NCBI GenBank assembly: GCA_017463255.1
Contig: JAFTPP010000032.1
Location: forward strand, 372,001 to 436,000
DNA: 64,000 bases
Direction: 5' to 3'
Origin: Lachnospiraceae bacterium
GTDB taxonomy: Bacteria > Bacillota > Clostridia > Lachnospirales > Lachnospiraceae
Below are positions 34,423-43,536 of the stretch, piece after piece. Under the pieces are notes generated by a model that worked only from the letters and a program-made list of their open reading frames with translations, was not told the DNA's origin and searched no databases. The translations under genes and the position numbers were made by a program. Numbering within the stretch: the stretch's first letter is position 1; every line of letters begins with the position of its first letter.

Positions 34423-36283
34423 AAGTCTCCCCCTCCTTTTCTTTATAATACTGAGCCTGAACCTCAAACATTCTGGCATATTCGCCACCCTTTGAAAGCA
34501 ATGAATCATGGGTTCCGTACTCTACCATTTCTCCTGCTACAAACATGGCAATATTATCGCAAAATCTTGTAGAAGATAATCTGTGTGAAATATAAATTGC
34601 CGTTTTATTCCCAATCATTTCATCAAAATTCTGATATAAATGATATTCAGCCAAAGCATCCAGTGCGGCTGTAGGTTCATCCAGTACAATAACTGGAGCA
34701 TCCTTATACAAAGCCCTTGCAAGGGCAAGCTTCTGCTTCTCTCCCCCTGATAAGTCAACACCGTCATCATGAATCACTTTCAATAATTCTGTATGTACGC
34801 CCTTCTCTAATGACAATATCTTATCTTCCAAGCCTGCCTGTAACAGACACTGATATGCCTTGTCTGAATCCGTATCCTGTGGATTTTGCATAGACACGTT
34901 TTCATCCATCGGAAAGGCAAACAAAAACACTTCCTGAAACACCGGTGCAAATAACTCATAATACTCTTTTCTCTTAAAGCGTTTAATATTGATTCCATTT
35001 AAAAGGATTTCTCCCTCCGTCACATCATAAAGACGGAGTAACAGTTTAATAAAAGTTGTCTTACCGGCGCCGTTAAGCCCTACCACTGCAAGCTTTTTAC
35101 CATAAGACAGGGTTAGATTTAAGTTCTTTATGGCATAGGTTTCAGCTCCCTCATATTGAAAAGAAACATTCTTAAATTCGAAGGTATAAAAATCCGTTTC
35201 CGGTATGGGAATACATTCGTCCTCGTTTTCCATAACAAGATCCATAAAAGAACGGTGGTCATCCACCTGCATTGATTTTTCCTTGATGGAACCGCGAAGG
35301 CTCAATAAATCATTCATATTTTCAGAAAAACTTGTTGCAAGTCCTACAAAAAGAGTAAAATTACCGATACTCATATTCTTATCTAAGACTGCATAGATTA
35401 ACACACCATATACGACTGCCTGGACAATCACCTGCATTCCATGGGCAAAAATAGTATTATACACCCACAGGTTTCTGCTGTGACACATTTTATCTGCTTG
35501 TTCCTTATTAATCTCATGTTGCTTTTTGGATAGCCAATGCTTCATTCCAAACAATCTGATATCCTTGGCATAATCGAAATTCTGGGTGGTCTGCTCCATA
35601 TATTCCTGTTTACGCCATGTAGGTGGTAATACATCCCAAACTTCTTTTCTGTCTCTTTTTACCGTATGTCTGAAAAAAGCAGATTGAATAAAGGAAACCA
35701 ATAATAACACTAAAATCAGGCGCATATCTAAAACCAGAATCGCCGAAAAAGTTACTCCGATTACCGTAGCCCTAATTGCCATCTGATAGAGTGTTCTCAT
35801 CATCCCTTCCACGCCCTGTTCATTACCGCCTGCAGCCTGTAATGCCTTCTGGTGCATATCAAGAATCTTGGGTTGCTCTAGCATCTGATAATTCATGGAT
35901 AATACTTTATCAATCCGTTCCTTTATTACACACATACGGACATGAATAAAGCTATACCATACCCTGTTGTTTGCGATGGCATTCATTGTCATACAAATAA
36001 AATCTAATACTGTTGTTATTATTAATAGCTTAATTAACGGCGCTAAATCCTTATCCGCACTTGTTGCCTGAACTTCCACAATATCAATAACAAATTTACC
36101 GATAAAGCTATATAGAAATTGTAATGCTGACCCTGCTAACACGCCTGCTAATAATAACACCAATAGTTTTGGACTGTATTTTTTAATCTTTTTTAATAAG
36201 AACACAGTGTTTTTTATAACACCATACTCAGTATGTAAAGGATTCTCATTCTCACTTTTTTTCTTCTTGTTAAAAAACAACAT
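34409..36283 (-). CDS. ABC exporter half-transporter, first subunit
   Basis: 624 residues: a charged N-terminus, six transmembrane helices, and an ATPase domain with Walker A GLNGAGKTTFIKLLLRL, signature DLSGGEKQKLALARAL, Walker B VIVLDEPTAALD and SHRLSS. The TM domain has no N-terminal peptidase, so it is not a PCAT-type lantibiotic processor. It is closely similar to the next gene, so the pair probably arose by duplication. It lies 20 bp after the XRE regulator gene in an evident three-gene operon. Confidence 0.9.
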   Translation of the reverse strand: MLFFNKKKKSENENPLHTEYGVIKNTVFLLKKIKKYSPKLLVLLLAGVLAGSALQFLYSFIGKFVIDIVEVQATSADKDLAPLIKLLIITTVLDFICMTMNAIANNRVWYSFIHVRMCVIKERIDKVLSMNYQMLEQPKILDMHQKALQAAGGNEQGVEGMMRTLYQMAIRATVIGVTFSAILVLDMRLILVLLLVSFIQSAFFRHTVKRDRKEVWDVLPPTWRKQEYMEQTTQNFDYAKDIRLFGMKHWLSKKQHEINKEQADKMCHSRNLWVYNTIFAHGMQVIVQAVVYGVLIYAVLDKNMSIGNFTLFVGLATSFSENMNDLLSLRGSIKEKSMQVDDHRSFMDLVMENEDECIPIPETDFYTFEFKNVSFQYEGAETYAIKNLNLTLSYGKKLAVVGLNGAGKTTFIKLLLRLYDVTEGEILLNGINIKRFKRKEYYELFAPVFQEVFLFAFPMDENVSMQNPQDTDSDKAYQCLLQAGLEDKILSLEKGVHTELLKVIHDDGVDLSGGEKQKLALARALYKDAPVIVLDEPTAALDALAEYHLYQNFDEMIGNKTAIYISHRLSSTRFCDNIAMFVAGEMVEYGTHDSLLSKGGEYARMFEVQAQYYKEKEGETYEED

Positions 36284-36303
36284 AGCCTTCCCCTCTTATC
36301 CTT

Positions 36304-37167
36304 TTATTTATCATCATTATGCTTTTTGTAAGTCTGATTTTTCAAATAGGCAGACTCCCTGTCATTCCACTGGAAACAATAACTATATGGCAAATTCAGC
36401 ATTGTTCTTAACGTCAACAAAAATGAAATAAAAACACCACAAGCATTATTTCGATAAATAGTCTCTTCTCCGTTCCCCTCTTGTAACATAGCTTTTGTAA
36501 TCAATTTAAAATTAAGCAACCCATTAATTATTTCCTCTGCCCTTTGAGATGTAATGCCTAATTCGCTTATCAAAGCATCTTTACTAAAGAACCGGTATCC
36601 GTTCCCTTCTCCCATATAATACATAGCTCTTAATGCATCCGGACTTGACAAAAAACGTAAAAATTCCACTTGTCTTTCGTCATATCGTAACACATCATCA
36701 TATCCCTTTTCCGGCTCCGGAATCAAAATAAAGTATTGCAGGTTTTCATTATTTCTGGCCTGCATCCAGCCGGATTCAAATTCTATCTGAGAATGTTGTT
36801 CCCAATCTGTAGCCTTCAAAATTTGTTCTGTAAGTGGCACGTACTCATTATTTCCACAGCTTCCTACAATGATTGCCCTGCAAATATCAAAAGCAGACTT
36901 AATCCTATCCTTCTTAGGAGTTTTTTTCATGTATTCTGTCACCTGCTGGTTCATGGTTAATTCTTTTTCCCCTCTGCCAAAAAGTTCATCAATTTTTACA
37001 CCTAATGCATCAGCTATCATAGGCAATAATCCGGCATCCGGAAAGCTACTGATTTCCCATTTTGAAACCGCCTGTGCTGATACACCTACTGCGTCCGCAA
37101 GCTGTTCCTGCGTTATACCCTTTTCTTTTCTGATTCGTCTGATATTCTCATTAAAATTATTATCCAT
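36304..37167 (-). CDS. XRE-family transcriptional regulator of the ABC operon
   Basis: About 287 residues from the ATG at 37167 (AAGGGGGAA 6-7 nt upstream). The N-terminal helix-turn-helix reads IRRIRKEKGITQEQLADAVG then VSAQAVSKWE (residues 8-38). The remaining roughly 220 residues form an all-alpha/mixed domain I do not recognise (RAIIVGSCGNNEYVPL; RAMYYMGEGNGYRFF; a second winged-helix-like ISELGITSQRAEEIINGLL), which may sense a ligand. It heads the operon with the two exporter genes, and its promoter carries TCAAC/GTTGA palindromes, suggesting autoregulation. Confidence 0.85.
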   Translation of the reverse strand: MDNNFNENIRRIRKEKGITQEQLADAVGVSAQAVSKWEISSFPDAGLLPMIADALGVKIDELFGRGEKELTMNQQVTEYMKKTPKKDRIKSAFDICRAIIVGSCGNNEYVPLTEQILKATDWEQHSQIEFESGWMQARNNENLQYFILIPEPEKGYDDVLRYDERQVEFLRFLSSPDALRAMYYMGEGNGYRFFSKDALISELGITSQRAEEIINGLLNFKLITKAMLQEGNGEETIYRNNACGVFISFLLTLRTMLNLPYSYCFQWNDRESAYLKNQTYKKHNDDK

Positions 37168-37201
37168 GAGTTTCCCCCTTCGTCTCATTCACTGCACACT
37201 T

Positions 37202-37266
37202 ATTATAATCACAATCAACAGTTGAATACAAGTGATGTGTGGTTTAATAATTCAACCACTGGTTGA
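37202..37266 (-). promoter_or_regulatory. Promoter with two operator-like palindromes for the XRE-ABC operon
   Basis: Minus strand: -35 TTGTAT (37226-37231), 18-bp spacer, -10 TATAAT (37202-37207). The palindrome TCAACAGTTGA (37215-37225) fills part of the spacer, and a second, TCAACCACTGGTTGA (37252-37266), lies just upstream of -35. Both have TCAAC/GTTGA arms, as expected for a dimeric repressor blocking RNA polymerase. Confidence 0.65.
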
Positions 37267-37284
37267 TGATTCAGCTTTTCCGGT

Positions 37285-37316
37285 CAAAAAAAGAGGCATC
37301 CAACAAATGCCTCTTT
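37285..37316 (-). terminator. Terminator of the UPF0340 gene
   Basis: Minus strand: 10-bp stem AAAGAGGCAT / ATGCCTCTTT (37290-37299 with 37307-37316), 7-nt loop, T-run; about 21 nt past the stop at 37338. Confidence 0.85.
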
Positions 37317-37337
37317 CATACTCTTATATTCTTTATT

Positions 37338-37910
37338 TTATAACAACTCCTGATTATAAACTGCTCTTTCTCCACCAACAAATTTGGCTCTGGTTCTTGC
37401 GCATACCACATGGGCATTCCCAATACTGTTAACCGATAATCTTACAGGAACTGCAACGCTTCTTAAATGCATGCCGATTAATGTATCACCGATATCAATT
37501 CCCGCATCCGCCTTTACATATTCTACTGCAACGGGATGTTTGAATCTGGCATAAGCAGTTGTTGCAAAGGAACCGCCTGCCTTTGGCTGTGGGATTACAT
37601 TTACTTCATCCAATCCATACTTATTGGCAGCTTTCCGCTCTATAATTAATGCACGGTTCAAATGTTCACAACACTGGGCAGCAAGAAAGATTTTTTCTTT
37701 TGAAGTCACTTCATAGATGCCTTCAAAGACTGCCTCTGCTACTTCTACACTTGAAAAAGTACCTATTTTCTTTCCTGTCACTTCACTGGAGGAACAGCCG
37801 ACTACCAAAATATCACCTTTCGATATTCCTGATGCCAATACAAGCTCGCTTGCTACCTTTTTGGCTTCTTCTTTTATCTTTATTAATTCTTCGTTCGCAG
37901 TTTCACTCAT
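37338..37910 (-). CDS. UPF0340/TIGR01440 family protein (YwlG-like)
   Basis: 190 residues, soluble. It matches the TIGR01440/DUF436 pattern: LVVGCSSSEVTGKKIGT near residue 35, AAQCCEHLNRALI near 78, and the end with IGDTLIGMHLR and VVCARTRAKFVGGERAVYN. Function is unknown in spite of wide conservation in Firmicutes (B. subtilis YwlG). It lies downstream of carB in the same direction across a 222-bp gap filled by the triplet repeat. Confidence 0.88.
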   Translation of the reverse strand: MSETANEELIKIKEEAKKVASELVLASGISKGDILVVGCSSSEVTGKKIGTFSSVEVAEAVFEGIYEVTSKEKIFLAAQCCEHLNRALIIERKAANKYGLDEVNVIPQPKAGGSFATTAYARFKHPVAVEYVKADAGIDIGDTLIGMHLRSVAVPVRLSVNSIGNAHVVCARTRAKFVGGERAVYNQELL

Positions 37911-37947
37911 AACACGTTTTTACCTCTTTCTAATCTTTCATTTCACT

Positions 37948-38103
37948 GGGTATATACTAAATAAACCTTCGTTTCATACCCAAATATCCTCATAAAATCG
38001 CTATAAAAATCACTAAATGGGTATACAGAGAGTTATTTGCTGATAATACCCTGTATTTCTATCATATAAGGGGTATTTACCAACAAAACTTCTCTATATA
38101 CCC
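37948..38103 (-). repeat. Triplet of GGGTAT-N21/22-ATACCC modules (locus X)
   Basis: In minus order: 38103-38071 (33 bp), 38051-38019 (33 bp), 37981-37948 (34 bp), separated by 19 and 37 nt. Locus Y on plus has gaps of 18 and 37 nt and a total of 157 bp against 156 here. Inner sequences differ while ends and spacing are kept. The element fills the carB to UPF0340 gap and ends 38 nt before the UPF0340 start codon. Confidence 0.75.
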
Positions 38104-38132
38104 AACAGGTTAACTGTGTTTACACTAGCTTT

Positions 38133-41100
38133 TTACTGAATTGTTGCGTGAATATCCTGTAATGACATTACACCAACTTCACCCTGCTCAAGAACTGCCT
38201 TAATACCTTCTGCTGTTGCTTTTGCAGCCGCTAAGGTTGTGATATAAGGAACTTTTGCTTTGATAGCTGTCTTACGAACATAACTGTCATCAAAAATGCT
38301 TTCTTCCTTGGTTGCCGGAGTATTGATAATCAACTGAATCTTACCATTCATTACAACATCTGCAATATTTGGTCTGCCTTCCTGCATCTTATTGATTCTT
38401 TCTACCTTAACCCCTGCTTCTTTCATACGCTTATAGGTATTTTCAGTTGCAAGAATACTAAATCCACATTCTTCAAAAATCTTGGCAACTTCAATTGCTT
38501 CCGTTTTATCGCTACCGCTTACACTGATAAGAACACATCCTTCTGTAGGAAGTTCTGTCTTAGTTGCTTCCTGGGCCTTAAAGAATGCTTCACCCACATT
38601 TTTAGCAAGTCCTAATACTTCTCCTGTAGAACGCATTTCAGGTCCTAATAATGGGTCAACCTCAGGGAACATATTAAACGGGAACACTGCCTCTTTTACA
38701 CCGTAGTATACAGGTGTTTTTTCTTTCAATGAAGGAACCGGTGATTCTTTTCCTGTAAGCTCAGATGTAATAATTTCAGTTGCTAACTGAATCATCTGGA
38801 TATTACATACCTTAGATACAAGCGGCACTGTTCTTGAAGCTCTTGGGTTTGCTTCAAGTACATATACTTTATTGTCTTCAATTGCATACTGCATGTTCAT
38901 AAGACCTCTTACGCCCATTTCTTCTGCAATCTTTCTGGTATAATCCTTAATTGTCGCAAGTAACTCATCAGGAATATTCTTAGAAGGAAGAATACAAGCT
39001 GAGTCACCTGAGTGAACTCCGGCAAGCTCAATATGTTCCATAACAGCAGGAACAAATGCATGCTTACCATCTGCAATAGCATCTGCTTCACATTCAAGGG
39101 CATGACGTAAGAATCTGTCAATAAGGATTGGTCTGTCAGGTGTTACGCCAACGGCTGCAGCCATGTACTGCTTCAAGCTTTCCGGATTATTAACAACTTC
39201 CATACCACGTCCACCTAATACGTAAGAAGGACGTACCATAACCGGATATCCGATTTTTTCAGCGATTTCAAGTGCATCGTCTACAGTAACAGCCATTCCT
39301 GATTCAGGCATAGGAATCTCAAGTTTTTCCATCATAGCTCTGAATAAATCTCTATCCTCAGCCATATCAATAACTTCCGGAGAAGTTCCTAAAATATTAA
39401 CGCCTGCTTTCTTTAAGTCAGCTGCAAGATTTAACGGAGTCTGACCACCAAACTGTGCAATAACACCAAGTGGTTTTTCCTTATCGTGAATACTTAATAC
39501 ATCTTCTAATGTTAATGGTTCAAAATAGAGCTTATCCGATGTATCATAGTCTGTTGAAACAGTTTCCGGATTACAGTTAACGATGATTGTTTCAAAGCCT
39601 AATTTCTTTAACGCAAAAGCTGCATGTACACAACAGTAATCAAATTCAATACCCTGACCGATTCTGTTAGGACCACCACCGAGAATCATAATCTTCTTAT
39701 TTGTTGAAGCAGTAGTCTTATCTTCTGCATTATAGGTTGAATAATAGTAAGCCTTATCTTGTGTTCCGCTTACGTGTACCGGCTCCCAGCTTTCCGTAAT
39801 ACCATATTCAAGTCTTGTCTTACGGATTTCATGCTCAGAAATGTCTAATAATTTGCTTAAGTATTTATCAGCAAAACCATTCTTCTTAGCACTTTCCATT
39901 ACTTCCTTGGAAGGCATGGTTCCCTTCATTGCGATTAATGCATTTTCCTCGTCAACCAGCTCTTTCATCTGTTCAATAAAGTAATGCTTAATCTTAGTTA
40001 ACTGATAAAGCTCTTCTACAGTAGCGCCTTTTCTTAATGCTTCATACATAACGAACTGTCTTTCGCTTGTAGCATACTGTAACATCTTAAGAAGCTCATC
40101 TTTTGACTTTTCATTAAAGTCTTTTGCAAATCCGAGTCCGTATCTTCCGATTTCAAGACTTCTGATAGCTTTCTGGAATGCTTCTTTATATGTCTTACCG
40201 ATACTCATAACTTCACCAACGGCTCTCATCTGAGTACCAAGCTTATCTTCTACACCTTTGAATTTTTCAAATGCCCATCTTGCAAACTTAATTACAATAT
40301 AGTCTCCATCCGGAACATATTTATCAAGGGTTCCGTACTTACCGCAAGGAATTTCATCCAATGTTAAGCCTGATGCAAGCATTGCTGAAACAAGGGCAAT
40401 GGGGAAACCTGTTGCTTTAGATGCAAGAGCTGAAGAACGTGATGTTCTTGGGTTAATCTCGATAACAACAATTCTGTCTGAAACAGGGTCATGAGCAAAC
40501 TGTACGTTTGTTCCACCGATAACCTGTACTTCTTCTACGATCTTAAATGCCTGTTCTTTTAATCTGTCCTGAACTTCTTTAGAAATAGTAATCATAGGTG
40601 CGGAACAGAAAGAGTCACCTGTATGAACACCGATTGGGTCGATGTTTTCAATAAAGCATACAGTAATCATGTTGTTCTTAGCATCACGAACAACTTCTAC
40701 TTCTAATTCTTCCCAACCTAAGATAGATTCTTCTACAAGCACCTGATGAACAAGACTGGCCTGTAAACCGCGGGCACATACTGTCTTTAATTCTTCTACG
40801 TTATATACAAGACCGCCGCCGGCACCACCCATGGTATAGGCAGGACGGAGAACAACCGGATAACCTAACTTATCCGCAATTTCAAGCGCTTCTTCCACAG
40901 AGTAAGCAACTTCACTTCTTGCCATTTCAATGCCAAGCTTATCCATTGTCTTTTTAAACTCGATACGGTCTTCACCACGTTCAATAGCGTCAACCTGAAC
41001 ACCGATAACTTTAACATTATATTTATCAAGCACTCCCGCTTCTGCAAGCTCAGAGCATAAGTTAAGTCCTGACTGTCCGCCTAAGTTAGGAAGCAATGCG

Positions 41101-41351
41101 TCCGGTCTTTCCTTTTCAATAATCTGCTCTAATCTTTTTACATTTAAAGGCTCTATATAAGTAACATCTGCGATTTCCGGGTCAGTCATAATTGTAGCCG
41201 GATTTGAATTCACCAGTACAATTTCGTATCCAAGATTTCTAAGTGCCTTACAAGCCTGTGTACCTGAATAGTCGAACTCACAAGCCTGACCGATGATAAT
41301 TGGACCCGAACCGATAATCAATACTTTTTTAATGTCTTCTCTCTTACTCAT
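38133..41351 (-). CDS. carB: Carbamoyl phosphate synthase, large subunit
   Basis: 1072 residues, full length: two homologous ATP-grasp halves (GSGPIIIGQACEFDYSGTQA at the start; GGGPNRIGQGIEFDYCCVH about residue 560), the oligomerisation linker, and a C-terminal allosteric MGS-like domain (VLISVSGSDKTEAIEVAK; NTPATKEES). It makes carbamoyl phosphate from bicarbonate, ATP and ammonia supplied by CarA, which is not in the window, for pyrimidine and arginine synthesis. GAGGAGAGG precedes the start. A 41-codon leader peptide and overlapping terminator lie directly upstream (41380-41571), indicating attenuation. Confidence 0.98.
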   Translation of the reverse strand: MSKREDIKKVLIIGSGPIIIGQACEFDYSGTQACKALRNLGYEIVLVNSNPATIMTDPEIADVTYIEPLNVKRLEQIIEKERPDALLPNLGGQSGLNLCSELAEAGVLDKYNVKVIGVQVDAIERGEDRIEFKKTMDKLGIEMARSEVAYSVEEALEIADKLGYPVVLRPAYTMGGAGGGLVYNVEELKTVCARGLQASLVHQVLVEESILGWEELEVEVVRDAKNNMITVCFIENIDPIGVHTGDSFCSAPMITISKEVQDRLKEQAFKIVEEVQVIGGTNVQFAHDPVSDRIVVIEINPRTSRSSALASKATGFPIALVSAMLASGLTLDEIPCGKYGTLDKYVPDGDYIVIKFARWAFEKFKGVEDKLGTQMRAVGEVMSIGKTYKEAFQKAIRSLEIGRYGLGFAKDFNEKSKDELLKMLQYATSERQFVMYEALRKGATVEELYQLTKIKHYFIEQMKELVDEENALIAMKGTMPSKEVMESAKKNGFADKYLSKLLDISEHEIRKTRLEYGITESWEPVHVSGTQDKAYYYSTYNAEDKTTASTNKKIMILGGGPNRIGQGIEFDYCCVHAAFALKKLGFETIIVNCNPETVSTDYDTSDKLYFEPLTLEDVLSIHDKEKPLGVIAQFGGQTPLNLAADLKKAGVNILGTSPEVIDMAEDRDLFRAMMEKLEIPMPESGMAVTVDDALEIAEKIGYPVMVRPSYVLGGRGMEVVNNPESLKQYMAAAVGVTPDRPILIDRFLRHALECEADAIADGKHAFVPAVMEHIELAGVHSGDSACILPSKNIPDELLATIKDYTRKIAEEMGVRGLMNMQYAIEDNKVYVLEANPRASRTVPLVSKVCNIQMIQLATEIITSELTGKESPVPSLKEKTPVYYGVKEAVFPFNMFPEVDPLLGPEMRSTGEVLGLAKNVGEAFFKAQEATKTELPTEGCVLISVSGSDKTEAIEVAKIFEECGFSILATENTYKRMKEAGVKVERINKMQEGRPNIADVVMNGKIQLIINTPATKEESIFDDSYVRKTAIKAKVPYITTLAAAKATAEGIKAVLEQGEVGVMSLQDIHATIQ

Positions 41352-41379
41352 TTTGTCCTCTCCTCAAACTAGATTTTTC

Positions 41380-41414
41380 AAAAAAAATCAGTAAGCAAAA
41401 AAACTTACTGATTT
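41380..41414 (-). terminator. carB leader terminator (attenuator)
   Basis: Minus strand: 11-bp stem AAATCAGTAAG / CTTACTGATTT (41385-41395 with 41404-41414) with an 8-nt loop and a run of eight T's. It ends about 30 nt before the carB start codon, and the leader-peptide stop codon lies within the stem. Confidence 0.85.
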
Positions 41415-41513
41415 AAGATTCCTAAAAAAAGAGAATAAAACATCTGCCATGTGAGAAAACAAGTCACATACCGTCGAAACGCTGTTAACTTTTTGAAGCA
41501 CAGAATGTTTCAT
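41388..41513 (-). CDS. carB leader peptide, 41 residues
   Basis: ATG at 41513 with an excellent AGGAGG site 6 nt upstream; it reads MKHSVLQKVNSVSTVC, continues through DVLFSFFRN, and ends FFAY with TGA at 41390-41388. The stop lies in the descending arm of the terminator hairpin. A U-rich stretch of the transcript (GTTTTATTCTCTTTTTTT) precedes the hairpin. The same features define PyrL, the leader of enterobacterial pyrBI: slow U-rich transcription under low UTP lets the ribosome catch up and disrupt the terminator. No Arg or Gln codon run argues for another signal. Most Firmicutes use PyrR instead, so this would be unusual. Confidence 0.6.
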   Translation of the reverse strand: MKHSVLQKVNSVSTVCDLFSHMADVLFSFFRNLKSVSFFAY

Positions 41514-41542
41514 TTTCTTCCTCCTAATTTATGTCTTTAGGT

Positions 41543-41571
41543 ATTATAATCGAAATCATGCATTTCGTAAA
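41543..41571 (-). promoter_or_regulatory. carB leader promoter
   Basis: Minus strand: -35 TTTACG (41566-41571), 17-bp spacer, -10 TATAAT (41543-41548); transcription would start about 20-25 nt before the leader ATG. Confidence 0.7.
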
Positions 41572-41599
41572 CACCTTTTTTCAAAAAAATAAAATCTTT

Positions 41600-43360
41600 T
41601 TAAATGATCTTCTCCAACATACTAACCCGATTAAAAGGAAATGAAAAATAATATCCGTCTGCAAAATCATCTGTCAAAGCCATCATCTCTTTTGCAAGTT
41701 CAATACCCGCCTGTTCGCCTTCTTCTCTTGTCATATCTTCACGGAAACGGGCTAACACCTCATCATTTACATCAATTCCTGTCATCTCATTTTTCATGAA
41801 TATGGCATTTTTTAAGCTGACAAACGGCATAATACCGCATAAAATGCGTGCTCCTGTCTCCTGCTTGATACGTCTGACACGTTCTGCACTTTCTTTGGTT
41901 GAAACAGGCTGGGTCAAGAAGAAGGTTGCTCCCGCTTCCATTTTCTTTTTTACACGACCAATTTCAACTTCTAAATTTCTGCGTCCCTGATTAATAGCCC
42001 CGCCATAACAGACAGGTTCTTTTGCAAACTGTTCATCATTCATATCATTCATAAGGCGCATCAACCCCACTGAATCAAAATTAAATACACTCTTTACGCT
42101 TTCCCGTGCCATTGACGGAATCGGGTCCCCTGTAATTACTAAGAAATTCTTAATATGATTCATATGGGCTCCCAACATTAAGGAACGCATGGCTATGGCA
42201 TTCTTATCACGGCAACAGATATGGGGCATAACACACATACCGGTTTCTCTGGCTACTTTTTCCGCCATAAGAACGGAATCGGCTCTTGTTCTTCCGGATG
42301 GCGAATCCGGAAACGTCAAAACATCCACACCCTTTTTAATTAACAAATGCGCTGCTTCCAGTAATTTTTCATCATCGCTTCCAACCGGAGGTGCCAGTTC
42401 TACAGCGATTAACTTCTTGCCTTCCTTACCGGCAAAGAAAGAACTGTTTTTCTTTTCTACTGCTGTTTTATGAGTGGAAATTACTGTTGCTGTTTTCTCA
42501 ATTTGTTCAAAATTAAGTTTTTCCCTGATTTTCCTAATATACTCCGGCGTTGTACCGCAACAACCACCGACGATATCCACTCCGTCTGCCGCAATATCAC
42601 TAACCTTTGATGCAAAATAATCAATATTTTTATTGTCAAAAATCATACGATTGCTGACTAGCTGAGGATATCCTGCATTTGGTAATGCAGTCAGCAATTT
42701 CTTTCCAGAAAAAGCAATATTCCTGATAATCTGTTGCATATGTCCTGAGCCCACACCACAATTAAATCCAACAGCCGACACACTATCAATGGATTCTGCC
42801 TGTTGTATTAATTTGCGGGCACTTAAACCGGCATTACTATATCCAAACTGATTTACCAAAAACTGTACAATCACAAAAGCCTTATCACCAATCCTATTTT
42901 TGATTAGCTTAATCGCTTCACAAATATCTTCCATATCCGAAAATGTTTCGAATACGAAGATATTAGCACCCTCTTCTAAAAATACTCTGCATATTTCAAC
43001 ATATTCCTTGGAAACACTCTCACGTTCCACCTGATTATCCCAATGAATCTGTCCAATATCCGCAGCAACATAAACTGTCTCTCCTGCCGCTTCCTTTGCA
43101 ATACGATATCCCTGACGAATATTCTCTTTCACACTTTCCCACGGCATATCCATGGAAACAGTATTGCTTGCATAGGTATTGGTACGGATAATCTGAGCTC
43201 CTGCCTCAATATATTCTGTGTGAATTTTACGTACTCGTTCAGGATGCTTTGTATTTGCAAGCTCAGGTAATTCCTTCGTGTCATATATCTGTGCATAATA
43301 AGTTCCGAATGCACCGTCAAATAAAAGCTTTTGCTTTTTTAATTTCTCTTTTATACTCAT
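41600..43360 (-). CDS. Bifunctional homocysteine S-methyltransferase / methylenetetrahydrofolate reductase
   Basis: About 586 residues from the ATG at 43360 (GAGGAGAA upstream). Residues 1-280 are a homocysteine methyltransferase barrel with zinc ligands in GFNCGVGSGHM and GGCCGTTPEYI. Residues about 310-586 are a MetF-type reductase (LIAVELAPPVGSDDEKL; FLVITGDPIPSM; YGGAINQGRRN; FFLTQPVSTKES). The fusion makes 5-methyl-THF and passes the methyl group to homocysteine; in Clostridia the MetH core subunit is often encoded separately. With metA in the window it supports methionine synthesis. No SAM riboswitch is seen upstream. Confidence 0.9.
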   Translation of the reverse strand: MSIKEKLKKQKLLFDGAFGTYYAQIYDTKELPELANTKHPERVRKIHTEYIEAGAQIIRTNTYASNTVSMDMPWESVKENIRQGYRIAKEAAGETVYVAADIGQIHWDNQVERESVSKEYVEICRVFLEEGANIFVFETFSDMEDICEAIKLIKNRIGDKAFVIVQFLVNQFGYSNAGLSARKLIQQAESIDSVSAVGFNCGVGSGHMQQIIRNIAFSGKKLLTALPNAGYPQLVSNRMIFDNKNIDYFASKVSDIAADGVDIVGGCCGTTPEYIRKIREKLNFEQIEKTATVISTHKTAVEKKNSSFFAGKEGKKLIAVELAPPVGSDDEKLLEAAHLLIKKGVDVLTFPDSPSGRTRADSVLMAEKVARETGMCVMPHICCRDKNAIAMRSLMLGAHMNHIKNFLVITGDPIPSMARESVKSVFNFDSVGLMRLMNDMNDEQFAKEPVCYGGAINQGRRNLEVEIGRVKKKMEAGATFFLTQPVSTKESAERVRRIKQETGARILCGIMPFVSLKNAIFMKNEMTGIDVNDEVLARFREDMTREEGEQAGIELAKEMMALTDDFADGYYFSFPFNRVSMLEKII

Positions 43361-43480
43361 AGAACTTTTCTCCTCTACTCTATCAAAATATATATTCATT
43401 TTTTTCTCCCGTCAAGTTATCCGGCATGTACTTAAGCATTTGTGATTCATGTAGATTCGGACAAATTATCAAAGAATCAC

Positions 43481-43516
43481 AAAAAACCTTGGAAACATTA
43501 AGCTTCCAAGGCTTTT
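43481..43516. terminator. Terminator after plsC
   Basis: 8-bp stem CCTTGGAA / TTCCAAGG (43487-43494 with 43504-43511), 9-nt loop, T-runs on both strands. Confidence 0.8.
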
Positions 43517-43536
43517 TAATAATTCAATATTTCTCA

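Noticed and set aside
34422-34509. Longer N-terminus for the second ABC subunit starting at 34509
   Set aside because: The extension overlaps the first subunit gene by 100 bp and lacks a ribosome site; GGAGGGGG precedes 34422.
43361-43440. SAM riboswitch or T-box upstream of the metH/MTHFR fusion
   Set aside because: The upstream stretch is short and shows no conserved riboswitch core or T-box sequence.
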